Shown here: positions 31,985-39,557 of the stretch, in pieces
Layout: every line of letters starts with the position of its first letter
How positions within the stretch are numbered: position 1 is the stretch's first letter
Origin: Thermoflexus hugenholtzii JAD2
GTDB taxonomy: Bacteria > Chloroflexota > Chloroflexia > Chloroflexales > Roseiflexaceae
Assembly: GCA_945881915.1 (NCBI GenBank)
Contig: CAMCVW010000032.1
Span: forward strand, 1 to 42,401
Direction: 5' to 3'
DNA: 42,401 nucleotides
The notes under the pieces: generated by a model
The model's input: only the letters and a program-made list of their open reading frames with translations
Told to the model about the DNA's origin: nothing
The model's database searches: none
Translations under genes and position numbers: made by a program

Positions 31985-33325
31985 ATGCTTGCCTATCGAC
32001 CAATGCCGACGTTCTTGAGCACAACTGCCCCACAGCCACTCTCTGCCGCGCTCTACGAAGCACGATGTGCTGCGCTGAAGGCCGCTGCCGGCTGTGATTG
32101 GGTGGTTGTCTATGGTGACCGTGAGCACAGCGCTGACCTCACCTTCCTGACGAATTTCGATCCGCGCTTCGAAGAAGCAATCCTCGTGCTCGGTCCCAAA
32201 CATGCGTTTATCGTGGGGAACGAAGGCGTCGGCTACGTGTCCATGTTTGGACCAATGCTCGAGGTGCATCTGTCACAGAGCCTTGGGCTGATGGGTCAAG
32301 ATCGCACGCAATATCCACGGCTGAGTGCCGTCTTGCAATCGATTGGGCTCAGCGCTGGCGCAACGGTCGGTGTGGTGGGCTGGAAGTACCTGGAACCCAT
32401 CGAACAAGACGAACCCGAACCCGCCTATGTGCCGGCAATGCTTCTGGCTGCCATCCGCAAGGCTTGTGGCGGTACGGCCAATATCCGTGATGTGACACAC
32501 TGCATGACGCACCCAACCCATGGCATGCGCAGCAACAACGATGCTGCACAGCTGGTTGCGTTTGCGTGGGGTGCACAGCGTGCCGCACTGGCTGTGGATC
32601 GCATCGTGCGCGGTGCACGCCCTGGCATGAGTGAACATCACGCGGTGGCGCAGATGCTCTATGAAGGCGACCCGCTGTCGTGCCACCTGATGATGTCGGG
32701 CAGTCAGACCCACGTGGTGGGATTGCGCTCCCCCAGCACGCGCATGCTGCAACTCAAAGACGCCGTCACCACCGCCGTCGGATTCCGCGGCGGCTTGTGC
32801 TGCCGTGCAGGGGTGTTGGCACCGACGGTCGACGCATCCTACCTGGATACCTACGTCGCTCCCTACATGCAGACCCAAAAAGCCTGGTACGAAGCGCTCC
32901 GCGTGGGGATCAGCGGTGGCGACGTCCATGCCATCGTCATGCAGAGCCTTGCCGGTGCCCCATACGAACCAGCGCTTAACCCAGGCCACCTCGGCAGTGT
33001 CGATGAGTGGTGTCACACGCCTATCCGTCCAGGGTCTGCCGATCCCATTCGCTCAGGAATGCTGATCCAGTGCGACATCATCCCCAGCCAGACCCCTGCT
33101 GGCACGGCGCTCAACTGTGAAGACACCGTTGCCATCGCCGATGCACCGTTGCGGGCTGCCATTGCCGCACAGGACCCCGAGTTGTGGAATGTGATTCAGG
33201 CACGGCGTGAATATCTGCACGACGCCATCGGGATTACGCTGGCTGCCGAGGTCCTGCCGCTGTCATTGGCCAACGCGCGCTACGCACCGGGCTGGTTGCA
33301 GCCGGATGTGGTGTGGGTGAGCTAA
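31985..33325 (+). CDS. M24 (creatinase/aminopeptidase P fold) family protein with degenerate metal site, 446 aa
   Basis: The N-terminal half (about 1-165) resembles the creatinase N domain (VVVYGDREHSADLTFLTNFDPRFEE). The C-terminal half has the pita-bread fold pattern. Of the five usual metal ligands (D-D-H-E-E), the His region GHLGSVDEW (about residue 335) and the final Glu in NCEDTVAI can be matched. The two Asp positions are replaced in TAVGFRGGLCCRAG, and the first Glu region reads IQCDIIP. It is therefore probably not a standard metallopeptidase. The ATG at 31985 follows AAGGAG at 8 bases; an in-frame codon at 31919 lies before the -10 box and is rejected. It is followed by a long hairpin. 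Confidence 0.82.
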   Translation: MLAYRPMPTFLSTTAPQPLSAALYEARCAALKAAAGCDWVVVYGDREHSADLTFLTNFDPRFEEAILVLGPKHAFIVGNEGVGYVSMFGPMLEVHLSQSLGLMGQDRTQYPRLSAVLQSIGLSAGATVGVVGWKYLEPIEQDEPEPAYVPAMLLAAIRKACGGTANIRDVTHCMTHPTHGMRSNNDAAQLVAFAWGAQRAALAVDRIVRGARPGMSEHHAVAQMLYEGDPLSCHLMMSGSQTHVVGLRSPSTRMLQLKDAVTTAVGFRGGLCCRAGVLAPTVDASYLDTYVAPYMQTQKAWYEALRVGISGGDVHAIVMQSLAGAPYEPALNPGHLGSVDEWCHTPIRPGSADPIRSGMLIQCDIIPSQTPAGTALNCEDTVAIADAPLRAAIAAQDPELWNVIQARREYLHDAIGITLAAEVLPLSLANARYAPGWLQPDVVWVS

Positions 33326-33357
33326 CTCCTCGATAGGTACCATTCTCTGCGAAATCA

Positions 33358-33396
33358 ACGCCGTTTTGTTTCACGTTCGGTGGGACAAAACGGCGT
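33358..33396. terminator. Long hairpin after the M24-like gene
   Basis: A 17-bp stem (33358-33374 with 33380-33396, two T-G pairs) has loop GTTCG. It lies 33 bases after the stop codon. There is no T-run, so it may act as a 3' stabiliser as much as a terminator. Confidence 0.65.
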
Positions 33397-33503
33397 ACTG
33401 TTATATGTGTAGAATCTGCATCAATCACGTCCGATTCACCATACGTACGTGCAAATGGGCAAAAGCATGCATACCACTTTGACCTGCATCGACACAAACA
33501 AAG

Positions 33504-33535
33504 CGACCTCCGAGCCTGGCAATGGAAGGAGGTCG
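33504..33535 (-). terminator. Hairpin after the alpha/beta hydrolase gene
   Basis: An 8-bp stem (33504-33511 with 33528-33535) has a 16-base loop. On the minus strand it is followed by CTTTGTTTG, a T-rich tract. It lies about 27 bases past the hydrolase stop codon, so termination of the 34.2-kb operon is likely. Between this and the previous hairpin (33397-33503) nothing else is seen. Confidence 0.6.
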
Positions 33536-33561
33536 GGTAAACGGATACGAAGCGTCAATGT

Positions 33562-34185
33562 TTACGCAATCAACGCATTCCACCAGCTCGCAGCCATTTC
33601 GATGTCGCTTTTGATGAGGCTATGGGATGCTTCTTGCCACGTGATACTGACTTGCGCACCTGCAGATTGCAGCGTGTCATACAGGCGTGTACTCTCGGCC
33701 ATGCTGATGAGTTGATCGTGTGTCGCCGCACTCAACAGCACCGCTTTGCCAGCCAGCGAAGGCAGAACCTCTGGCACGTACGTCAATTGACTGCGCAACA
33801 ACATCCCGCCCCGCAACGCGCGTGGCTGCGTCAGCAACACTGCATTGGCGATATTGGCACCATTGGAATACCCCAGCGCATAGACATTCTGTGCGGCAAA
33901 ACCGTATTCCGTCGCTGCACTGCCTACAAATGCAGCGAGTTCTGCGGCACGCAACTGCACATCTTCGAGGTCAAAAACACCTTCGGCGAATCTACGAAAA
34001 AACCGCGGCATCCCTCGCTCAGAGACGTTCCCACGGGGACTCAAGAGACCACAACCCGGTGCGATGTGCTGCGCTAAAGGGAGCAAATCGTTTTCGTCCC
34101 CGCCGGTACCATGAAGCACCAAAATGGTCGGTAAACCTGCCTCGGTCGGAGGGTGATACACGTGTTGGTACGATGCGAGCGACAT
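33562..34185 (-). CDS. Alpha/beta hydrolase, carboxylesterase/dienelactone-hydrolase-like, 207 aa
   Basis: Serine hydrolase of the small phospholipase/carboxylesterase type. Seen: LVLHGTGGDENDLLPLA (oxyanion region), the nucleophile elbow GYSNGAN (Ser about residue 107), the acid in ATHDQLIS and His in ASHSLIKSD near the C terminus. The length and LSPRGNVSERGMPRFFRRF segment match proteins annotated as MhqD-like hydrolases, which are linked to quinone or aromatic stress in Bacillus; this role here is only a guess. No signal peptide is seen, so it is cytoplasmic. It starts 12 bases after the DUF1684 gene stops, so they form one transcription unit. Confidence 0.9.
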   Translation of the reverse strand: MSLASYQHVYHPPTEAGLPTILVLHGTGGDENDLLPLAQHIAPGCGLLSPRGNVSERGMPRFFRRFAEGVFDLEDVQLRAAELAAFVGSAATEYGFAAQNVYALGYSNGANIANAVLLTQPRALRGGMLLRSQLTYVPEVLPSLAGKAVLLSAATHDQLISMAESTRLYDTLQSAGAQVSITWQEASHSLIKSDIEMAASWWNALIA

Positions 34186-34197
34186 ACCTGGTCCGTT

Positions 34198-35019
34198 CTA
34201 GTGGTGTTCGCCGACATACTGCTCACCAACGGGGACCGCTACCTGAAGATGATTTTCGGGTGGGGCCATTGGGCAGGTTGCGTACGGGGTAAATGCACAC
34301 GGGGGCGAAACGGCTTTGTTGAAGTCGAGCGTCGTCTTGCCATTCACTGCGGCAGCAGCAAACAAGAATCGGCCCGCTCCGTAGGTCTCGTGACCGCTGG
34401 TTTTGTCGCGCATGACGATGAACAACGAACCCTTGCCGTCGATTGCCTCGAGCGTCTGTGTCTGGCCATTGAGCATGAACGTTAATGTCCCGGCACACGG
34501 CGTGTCTTCGAAGTACCCCAATATATTCTGTATCGAAATCGTCCGGTTATTCGTTGCAGGCGTGAACGCCGCTTCGACGACATAAGCGGGATTGTACGCA
34601 TACCAGACACGACCGGTGAAGTCACGTCGAGCTTGACTGTCGTTGTCGCGCAAGCGAATCCCAATCCGCTCTTGACGGGTCACCACAAAAAAGCTCAGCA
34701 TCCCGTGCTCAATCGTGTCGGGCGTGTACTTCCCATCACCGTCGACCTGCAAGGCCCCAGATTTGGGCGTACTACCGTTGATCGTATATGCCACGCCTGG
34801 TGCAGCAACAAACGTCACGGTGCGGTCAGTGCGATGGAATGTCCCCAGTGTAGCAGGGCAAGAGCCGGCGGGGAAGACGATGTCGTTTCCTTCATCAGAA
34901 CCGACCGTGTTTGCCCCTTCATTGAGCCAAAAAAGACCAGCCACGGTCAACCAACTATTATCAGCACGCAGACTTTTCTCTTGCTCGTCACGCCAGGCTT
35001 GCATCGTCTCAGCAGTCAT
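34198..35019 (-). CDS. DUF1684 domain protein, 273 aa
   Basis: Single-domain protein of the DUF1684 family, function unknown. The family start SWLTVAGLFWLNEGANTVGSD (about 20-40) is clear, as are YAYNPAYVVEAAF, the DTPCAGTLTF segment and the C-terminal CxFTPYATCPMAPPEN (about 240-255). That last segment, with two Cys residues and a conserved pattern, resembles the end of all family members I know and could hold a metal or disulfide. The second ATG (35019) is chosen over that at 35025 because AGGA is at a normal distance. It is the first gene of a two-gene operon with the alpha/beta hydrolase. No signal peptide is seen. Confidence 0.88.
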   Translation of the reverse strand: MTAETMQAWRDEQEKSLRADNSWLTVAGLFWLNEGANTVGSDEGNDIVFPAGSCPATLGTFHRTDRTVTFVAAPGVAYTINGSTPKSGALQVDGDGKYTPDTIEHGMLSFFVVTRQERIGIRLRDNDSQARRDFTGRVWYAYNPAYVVEAAFTPATNNRTISIQNILGYFEDTPCAGTLTFMLNGQTQTLEAIDGKGSLFIVMRDKTSGHETYGAGRFLFAAAAVNGKTTLDFNKAVSPPCAFTPYATCPMAPPENHLQVAVPVGEQYVGEHH

Positions 35020-35071
35020 GTGCATATCCTATCAATATAACTTCATAAACTTACTCAACAAACTTAAGTAT

Positions 35072-35090
35072 TATGCCACAACATGGCATA
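35072..35090. promoter_or_regulatory. Palindromic operator candidate
   Basis: TATGCCA at 35072-35078 and its exact complement TGGCATA at 35084-35090 are separated by five bases. It lies in the 125-base divergent region between DUF1684 and the amidohydrolase, upstream of a TACAAT -10 candidate at 35105-35110, and could bind a dimeric regulator. No regulator gene is adjacent. Confidence 0.45.
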
Positions 35091-35144
35091 TGCTCGGATA
35101 CGATTACAATACCATATTGTTCCGCTGAGTCGAAAGGAACTCCT

Positions 35145-36002
35145 ATGCCACCGTGTGCTATTGTCGACACGCATCTGCACCTCTGGGACCCGACGCAATT
35201 CCGCATCTCGTGGCTCGATGACAATGCAACCTTGAATCACACATTCATGGCAGAGCAGTTTGCACAACACAGTACCGGCGTCGAAGTTGACGCGTGTGTC
35301 TACCTCGAAGTTGCCGTCGACGCACCGTACAGTTATCTCGAAGCGGTAGCGATAGATAGACTGGCTACGCGGATGCCACAACTACAGGGAATCGTTGCTG
35401 CTGCCCCGGTCGAGTTCGGACTGCAAGCACGTGCCTACTATGCGGCATTGCGGTCTATTGGACCACGCATCAAAGGCGTGCGGCGTTTGTTCCAAGGTGA
35501 GTCAGACGCCAACTATGCACTCCGGCCCAATGTCATCGCTGGGGTCCAGGCCTTGGCAGACTTCAATTTGAGCTTTGATATCTGTATTTTTCACCACCAG
35601 TTACCGGCGGTTGTGGGGCTCGTCGAACAATGCCCAGAGGTATCCTTTATCCTTGATCACGTCGGCAAACCAGACATAAAAAATCGCCTGCACGAACCAT
35701 GGAAAAAGGATATGCGTGCGCTCGCTGCACTTCCGAATGTCGTCTGCAAACTGAGCGGGATGACCACAGAAGCGGATCACCAGGGATGGCATATCGATGA
35801 TCTGCGACCCTATGCCGACCATGTGTTCGATGTGTTTGGCGAAGACCGCGTGTTGTTTGGCGGCGATTGGCCCGTATCGTTGCAGTCAACGACCTATCGC
35901 GCTTGGGTAGACACCGTCGATGCGTTGACCCGTCAATTGACGCCGTCCGCACAGCAGAAATTCTGGTCGAGCAATGCAAAGCGGGTCTATCGGTTGGGGT
36001 AA
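35145..36002 (+). CDS. Amidohydrolase, L-fuconolactonase-like, 285 aa
   Basis: TIM-barrel hydrolase of the amidohydrolase 2 family (COG3618-type lactonases). Seen: the first metal motif VDTHLHLWDP at residues 6-15, VYLEVAV, KGVRRLFQGE, ILDHVGKPDIK and the final VLFGGDWPVS, with the catalytic Asp. This set is characteristic of sugar lactonases such as L-fuconolactonase and related enzymes. It would hydrolyse a sugar-acid lactone in a non-phosphorylating pathway. The ATG at 35145 is preceded by AAAGGAA, and is preferred over a codon at 35073 that would begin inside the palindrome. It is convergent with the FAD oxidoreductase and probably monocistronic. Confidence 0.88.
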   Translation: MPPCAIVDTHLHLWDPTQFRISWLDDNATLNHTFMAEQFAQHSTGVEVDACVYLEVAVDAPYSYLEAVAIDRLATRMPQLQGIVAAAPVEFGLQARAYYAALRSIGPRIKGVRRLFQGESDANYALRPNVIAGVQALADFNLSFDICIFHHQLPAVVGLVEQCPEVSFILDHVGKPDIKNRLHEPWKKDMRALAALPNVVCKLSGMTTEADHQGWHIDDLRPYADHVFDVFGEDRVLFGGDWPVSLQSTTYRAWVDTVDALTRQLTPSAQQKFWSSNAKRVYRLG

Positions 36003-36028
36003 TCTGACATCATCCCGCGGCACAACGA

Positions 36029-36062
36029 AACAGAGCCCCACGGCATGCCGTGGGGCTCTGTT
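36029..36062. terminator. Perfect bidirectional hairpin
   Basis: A 17-base arm at 36029-36045 is exactly complementary to 36046-36062, giving a hairpin with the central bases as its loop. T-rich tracts follow on both strands (TTGATTTT, TTTCGTTG). It sits 26 bases after the amidohydrolase stop and 10 bases past the oxidoreductase stop. Confidence 0.85.
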
Positions 36063-36071
36063 GATTTTCGA

Positions 36072-37313
36072 TTATTTCTTGAGGGTTGGACGATTGAGGC
36101 TCAACGGGGCAACTTCGGCTGGGGTCTTCATTTCGACCGCAGCTTGGGCCAGGTATTTCCCGACCATTACCCCAAATGGCATGCCAGAGCCGCAGAACCC
36201 GCCAGCTGCCCAGACACCGGGCATGTCAGGCATGGCGTCGACCACGGGTATGTAATCTGGGGTAAATCCCATCATTCCTGCCCAGCGGCGGGCAATGGGT
36301 ACATCTTTTAACGCGGGGAACAACCGTGGCAACACCGTGTCGAGTGCATTTTGGACGTCGTCCGTGATTCCGATGTCGTACAGGTTTTCGTCGCGATTCT
36401 GCGCTACTGCACGCATACCGCCCACGACAATCGAACCATCCAGCGTCTGTTGCCAATACTCGCCCGTCGGAGTGAGGTCCGTGCCGATACCCTGGGCAAA
36501 GACCGGCTTCGTCGGTGCGGTGTTCATAATCTGACCGCGTACGGGCGTGATAATGCCATTGAGTGCCGGTGCAATCTGGCGACTCCACGCATTCAGTCCC
36601 AACACGACCGATTGCGCGATGATAGGTCCTTTGTCGGTAATGACAACGGGATGCCCGTCGCGTTGTTCGATGCGGTCAACCGTTGCGATCGATAACTTGG
36701 CACCGTGACGAATAGCGGCATCCACAATCCCACGCACCAGCCGACCAGAGTGAATCATGGCATGCCCGGGGAAGAACGCAGCCCCGACGATTTCTTCACC
36801 CAACGGCGTATTAATCATGCTCTGCACTGCAGCTCGGTCGAGAAGTTCGCCGGGGTAGCCGTCTGCGTTGCGGGCTGCAATACCTGCTGCTGCTTCGGCG
36901 TGATCTTGGGCCGATATCGAGAGGTTGATGGTGCCTGGTTCGCGGAAGTGTGCGTCTATGCCTTCTGAATAAATCAGTTCACGTGCCAGACGGGCATTCA
37001 GCAATGTCAACTCATGGATGTGTTGGGCGGCTTTTTTGCCCAGGCGAATCGTCGAACCGAGGTAACCTTCGGCGGCACCCGTCCCGATGAACCCGCCATT
37101 CCGACCCGTTGCGCCATGTGCGGGATGCACTCGCTCAATGAGTACAACATCGAGGCCTTGTTTGGCAAGATAATACGCTGTCGCAGAACCGACAATCCCG
37201 CCGCCAACCACGACATGCGCAGCCCGGCTCGGGAGCGGAACGGAAGGGACGTTCAAATCGGACGTCTCGTGCCAGTAGGAACGGTTACCAATGAGTGAAT
37301 GGTCGATGGTCAT
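36072..37313 (-). CDS. FAD-dependent oxidoreductase, DAO family, 413 aa
   Basis: Flavin amine oxidase or dehydrogenase of the D-amino-acid-oxidase superfamily. Seen: the dinucleotide-binding start HVVVGGGIVGSATAYYLAKQG (about 32-52), IERVHPAHGATGRNGGFIG (with the covalent-flavin or substrate-near GRNGG motif), and the C-terminal GMMGFTPDYIPVVDAMP and AAGGFCGSGMPFG, which close the FAD site. The GRNGG variant is common in gamma-glutamylputrescine oxidase-like proteins; the substrate here is unknown. The ATG at 37313 has AAAGGAG at six bases. The gene is divergent from the 37491 operon. Confidence 0.9.
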   Translation of the reverse strand: MTIDHSLIGNRSYWHETSDLNVPSVPLPSRAAHVVVGGGIVGSATAYYLAKQGLDVVLIERVHPAHGATGRNGGFIGTGAAEGYLGSTIRLGKKAAQHIHELTLLNARLARELIYSEGIDAHFREPGTINLSISAQDHAEAAAGIAARNADGYPGELLDRAAVQSMINTPLGEEIVGAAFFPGHAMIHSGRLVRGIVDAAIRHGAKLSIATVDRIEQRDGHPVVITDKGPIIAQSVVLGLNAWSRQIAPALNGIITPVRGQIMNTAPTKPVFAQGIGTDLTPTGEYWQQTLDGSIVVGGMRAVAQNRDENLYDIGITDDVQNALDTVLPRLFPALKDVPIARRWAGMMGFTPDYIPVVDAMPDMPGVWAAGGFCGSGMPFGVMVGKYLAQAAVEMKTPAEVAPLSLNRPTLKK

Positions 37314-37357
37314 ACAAACTCCTTTGTTCATGTACCGAAGGCATCGCAATCATAGAA

Positions 37358-37386
37358 TTGACACCCACCACGGTGACACCTATCAT
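37358..37386 (+). promoter_or_regulatory. Sigma70-type promoter of the envelope operon
   Basis: Consensus TTGACA (37358-37363), an exact 17-base spacer, and TATCAT (37381-37386). The transcript would begin near 37393, giving a leader of about 98 bases before the GTG at 37491, longer than other leaders in this window. Confidence 0.8.
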
Positions 37387-37490
37387 AGACGCACGTGATG
37401 TGAATCCGGGGTGCATAGTGATTCCAGTGATGCGCCATTTTAGCACGTACCGCACTATTCCAACCTCATGTTACCTAGAAAGCCAATTGC

Positions 37491-39536
37491 GTGCACCTAA
37501 TATCACTTCGGTCGCTCCTCAAAATGATTCCTTTGGCCGTGGCACTCTTATTCATCAGTGCATGTGGCAGTGAAGCAATCGCCCTCCGCGGAGTCGTCCG
37601 CGACGCATACACCGATGCCCCGATCCCTTCGGCAATCATCCAAGTCGGTTCGAGTAAAACTATGTCGGACGCACAGGGCGCCTACAGTGTAGATCAGTGG
37701 CTCCGTCGACAAACGCTGACGATCACCATGAGCGACTACGAAGCAAAGTCCATAGATTTGAGTAAACAAAAATTCCCCCAGACGCTGACCGCTGCCGATA
37801 CGGTCGTCGATGTGGTCCTACGCCCGAACGTCATCCGTGGCATGGTCGTCGATGCGTGGAGCAAACAGCCGTTGGCTGGTGTCCTCATTCAGGCAGGCAC
37901 GACGTTGTCGACCACCACAGGCCCAGATGGTTCTTACAGCATCACTGAGGTGCCGGAATCATTTGCCCTCCAGGTGCAGCTTGCTGACTATGTGACGCAG
38001 TCTCAGCAGATAGAGAAAAGAACCACTGCAGATATTGCACTCATCAACAGCACCCTGAGCGGGATCGTCAAGGACCAATACAGCGGGCAGGGGCTGGCAG
38101 GGGTAAAGGTAAGTGCCGGTGATATCACTGCAGTGACCGATGTCGCTGGAGCATTTGCGATCAAAAACGTCACCGCACGAACCGCAGTCACATTCGCAGT
38201 CGAAGGCTACGCCCTCGCGACTGTCGATGCAGCGACGACTGCCACACTCGATGTCGTCATGCGCCCTGACACCTTGAAGGGAACGCTGGTCGATGCGACA
38301 ACCGAAAAACCGATTCGGCATGCAACGATTATCGCGACCGAAGCGCTCGACAAATCCGCTTCGGGAACGGTGCGAATCGATGGCACCGACGGTGTCTTTA
38401 CCCTCAGTGGGATGCCGGCATCTGGCTTCATTCAAGTGCTCGCTCCGGGTTACCGCAAGTTGGTTGTCCCCATCGTCCAAGGCGAAATACCGGCAGTCAT
38501 GAAGCTCGAACCGTTCGAACCAAAAGCGGTCTACATCACCGCCGCAGTTGCGTCTAATCCACGACTCATCACGAAGTTTTTCGACCAAATCGAAGCCACC
38601 GAACTCAACGCCATCGTCATTGACCTGAAGTCAGACCTGCGCGACGATCTCGGCTTGATCTACTACGATTCACAAGTACCCATCGTTCGGGAATTAGGGA
38701 CGTATAGTGCAAATTACGACATTCACGCTATTCTCGCCGAAGCCAAAAAGCGCAATATTTATACCATTGCGCGAGTACACATGTTTAGCCACGATAATGT
38801 TTTGGCAGAAGCAAAACCAGAATGGGCTGCGCGAGATCTTCTCAAAGGCGGAATTTTCTACGATTATCCAACGTCGACCATCAAATACGCATGGCTCGAC
38901 CCATTCAACGAGAACGTCTGGGATTACAACATCGCGCTCTCTGTCGAAGCAGCTTCGTATGGCTTTGATGAGATTAATTTCGACTACATTCGTTTCCCAT
39001 CACTAGAATTTGGCCCGTCTGATGGCGAACGGCTCGGATTTTCCAAAGAAGTAACATCTCCCGAAATACGCTACGACACCATCAAAGCTGTCCTCAACCG
39101 GGCACAACCCGCCATCAACGCGGCAGGTGCGTTTCTCTCGGTAGATGTCTTTGGATTCACCACCGAAAGCCCCATCGATATCATCGGTCAGAGCTTACCC
39201 ATGATGGCGCAGACGACCGACTACATCTGCCCCATGGTCTATCCATCTCACTATGGGCTAGGCTATCTGGGCTTTGATAATCCCGCCAATCACCCCTATG
39301 ATGTCATCTTCCGTACCATGGAAATGGGTGCCAAACAGATAGGTGATAGTCGCGCGCGCCTGCGTCCTTGGCTCCAGGACTTCACCCTCATCTGGGTGCC
39401 GGATGACCAAATCGTCCAATACGGTGCCCAAGAAGTGCGTGAACAGATTCGTGCAGTCGATGAAGCCGGTACGGGTGCTGGATGGATGTTGTACAGCTCA
39501 GACAACTCCTATACCTACAGCGCTTTGGGGCAATAG
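37491..39536 (+). CDS. Lipoprotein with four regulatory-like repeats and a DUF4015-type glycoside-hydrolase domain, 681 aa
   Basis: The signal peptide ends in a lipobox ISAC (Cys about 25), so the protein is exported and membrane-anchored. Four carboxypeptidase-regulatory-like beta domains follow, starting near residues 32, 115, 190 and 262; each begins with L-x-G-x-V-x-D and has a D-x-x-G-x-Y/F-x-I/L turn. The C-terminal ~335 residues are a TIM-barrel domain of the DUF4015 putative glycoside hydrolase type, with FDEINFDYIRFPSLEF, LSVDVFGF, CPMVYPSHY and GWMLYSS. It probably acts on a cell-surface or extracellular polysaccharide. The start is GTG at 37491 with weak AGAAAG upstream; ATG at 37524 would remove part of the signal. 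It is the first gene of an operon with 39558 and 40652. Confidence 0.88.
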   Translation: MHLISLRSLLKMIPLAVALLFISACGSEAIALRGVVRDAYTDAPIPSAIIQVGSSKTMSDAQGAYSVDQWLRRQTLTITMSDYEAKSIDLSKQKFPQTLTAADTVVDVVLRPNVIRGMVVDAWSKQPLAGVLIQAGTTLSTTTGPDGSYSITEVPESFALQVQLADYVTQSQQIEKRTTADIALINSTLSGIVKDQYSGQGLAGVKVSAGDITAVTDVAGAFAIKNVTARTAVTFAVEGYALATVDAATTATLDVVMRPDTLKGTLVDATTEKPIRHATIIATEALDKSASGTVRIDGTDGVFTLSGMPASGFIQVLAPGYRKLVVPIVQGEIPAVMKLEPFEPKAVYITAAVASNPRLITKFFDQIEATELNAIVIDLKSDLRDDLGLIYYDSQVPIVRELGTYSANYDIHAILAEAKKRNIYTIARVHMFSHDNVLAEAKPEWAARDLLKGGIFYDYPTSTIKYAWLDPFNENVWDYNIALSVEAASYGFDEINFDYIRFPSLEFGPSDGERLGFSKEVTSPEIRYDTIKAVLNRAQPAINAAGAFLSVDVFGFTTESPIDIIGQSLPMMAQTTDYICPMVYPSHYGLGYLGFDNPANHPYDVIFRTMEMGAKQIGDSRARLRPWLQDFTLIWVPDDQIVQYGAQEVREQIRAVDEAGTGAGWMLYSSDNSYTYSALGQ

Positions 39537-39557
39537 CCAGAAGCGGGGAATTGGTTC

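Noticed and set aside
32273-33016. Minus-strand open frame of 247 codons rich in His and Cys
   Set aside because: Antisense to the M24-like gene and without a ribosome binding site or recognisable domain.
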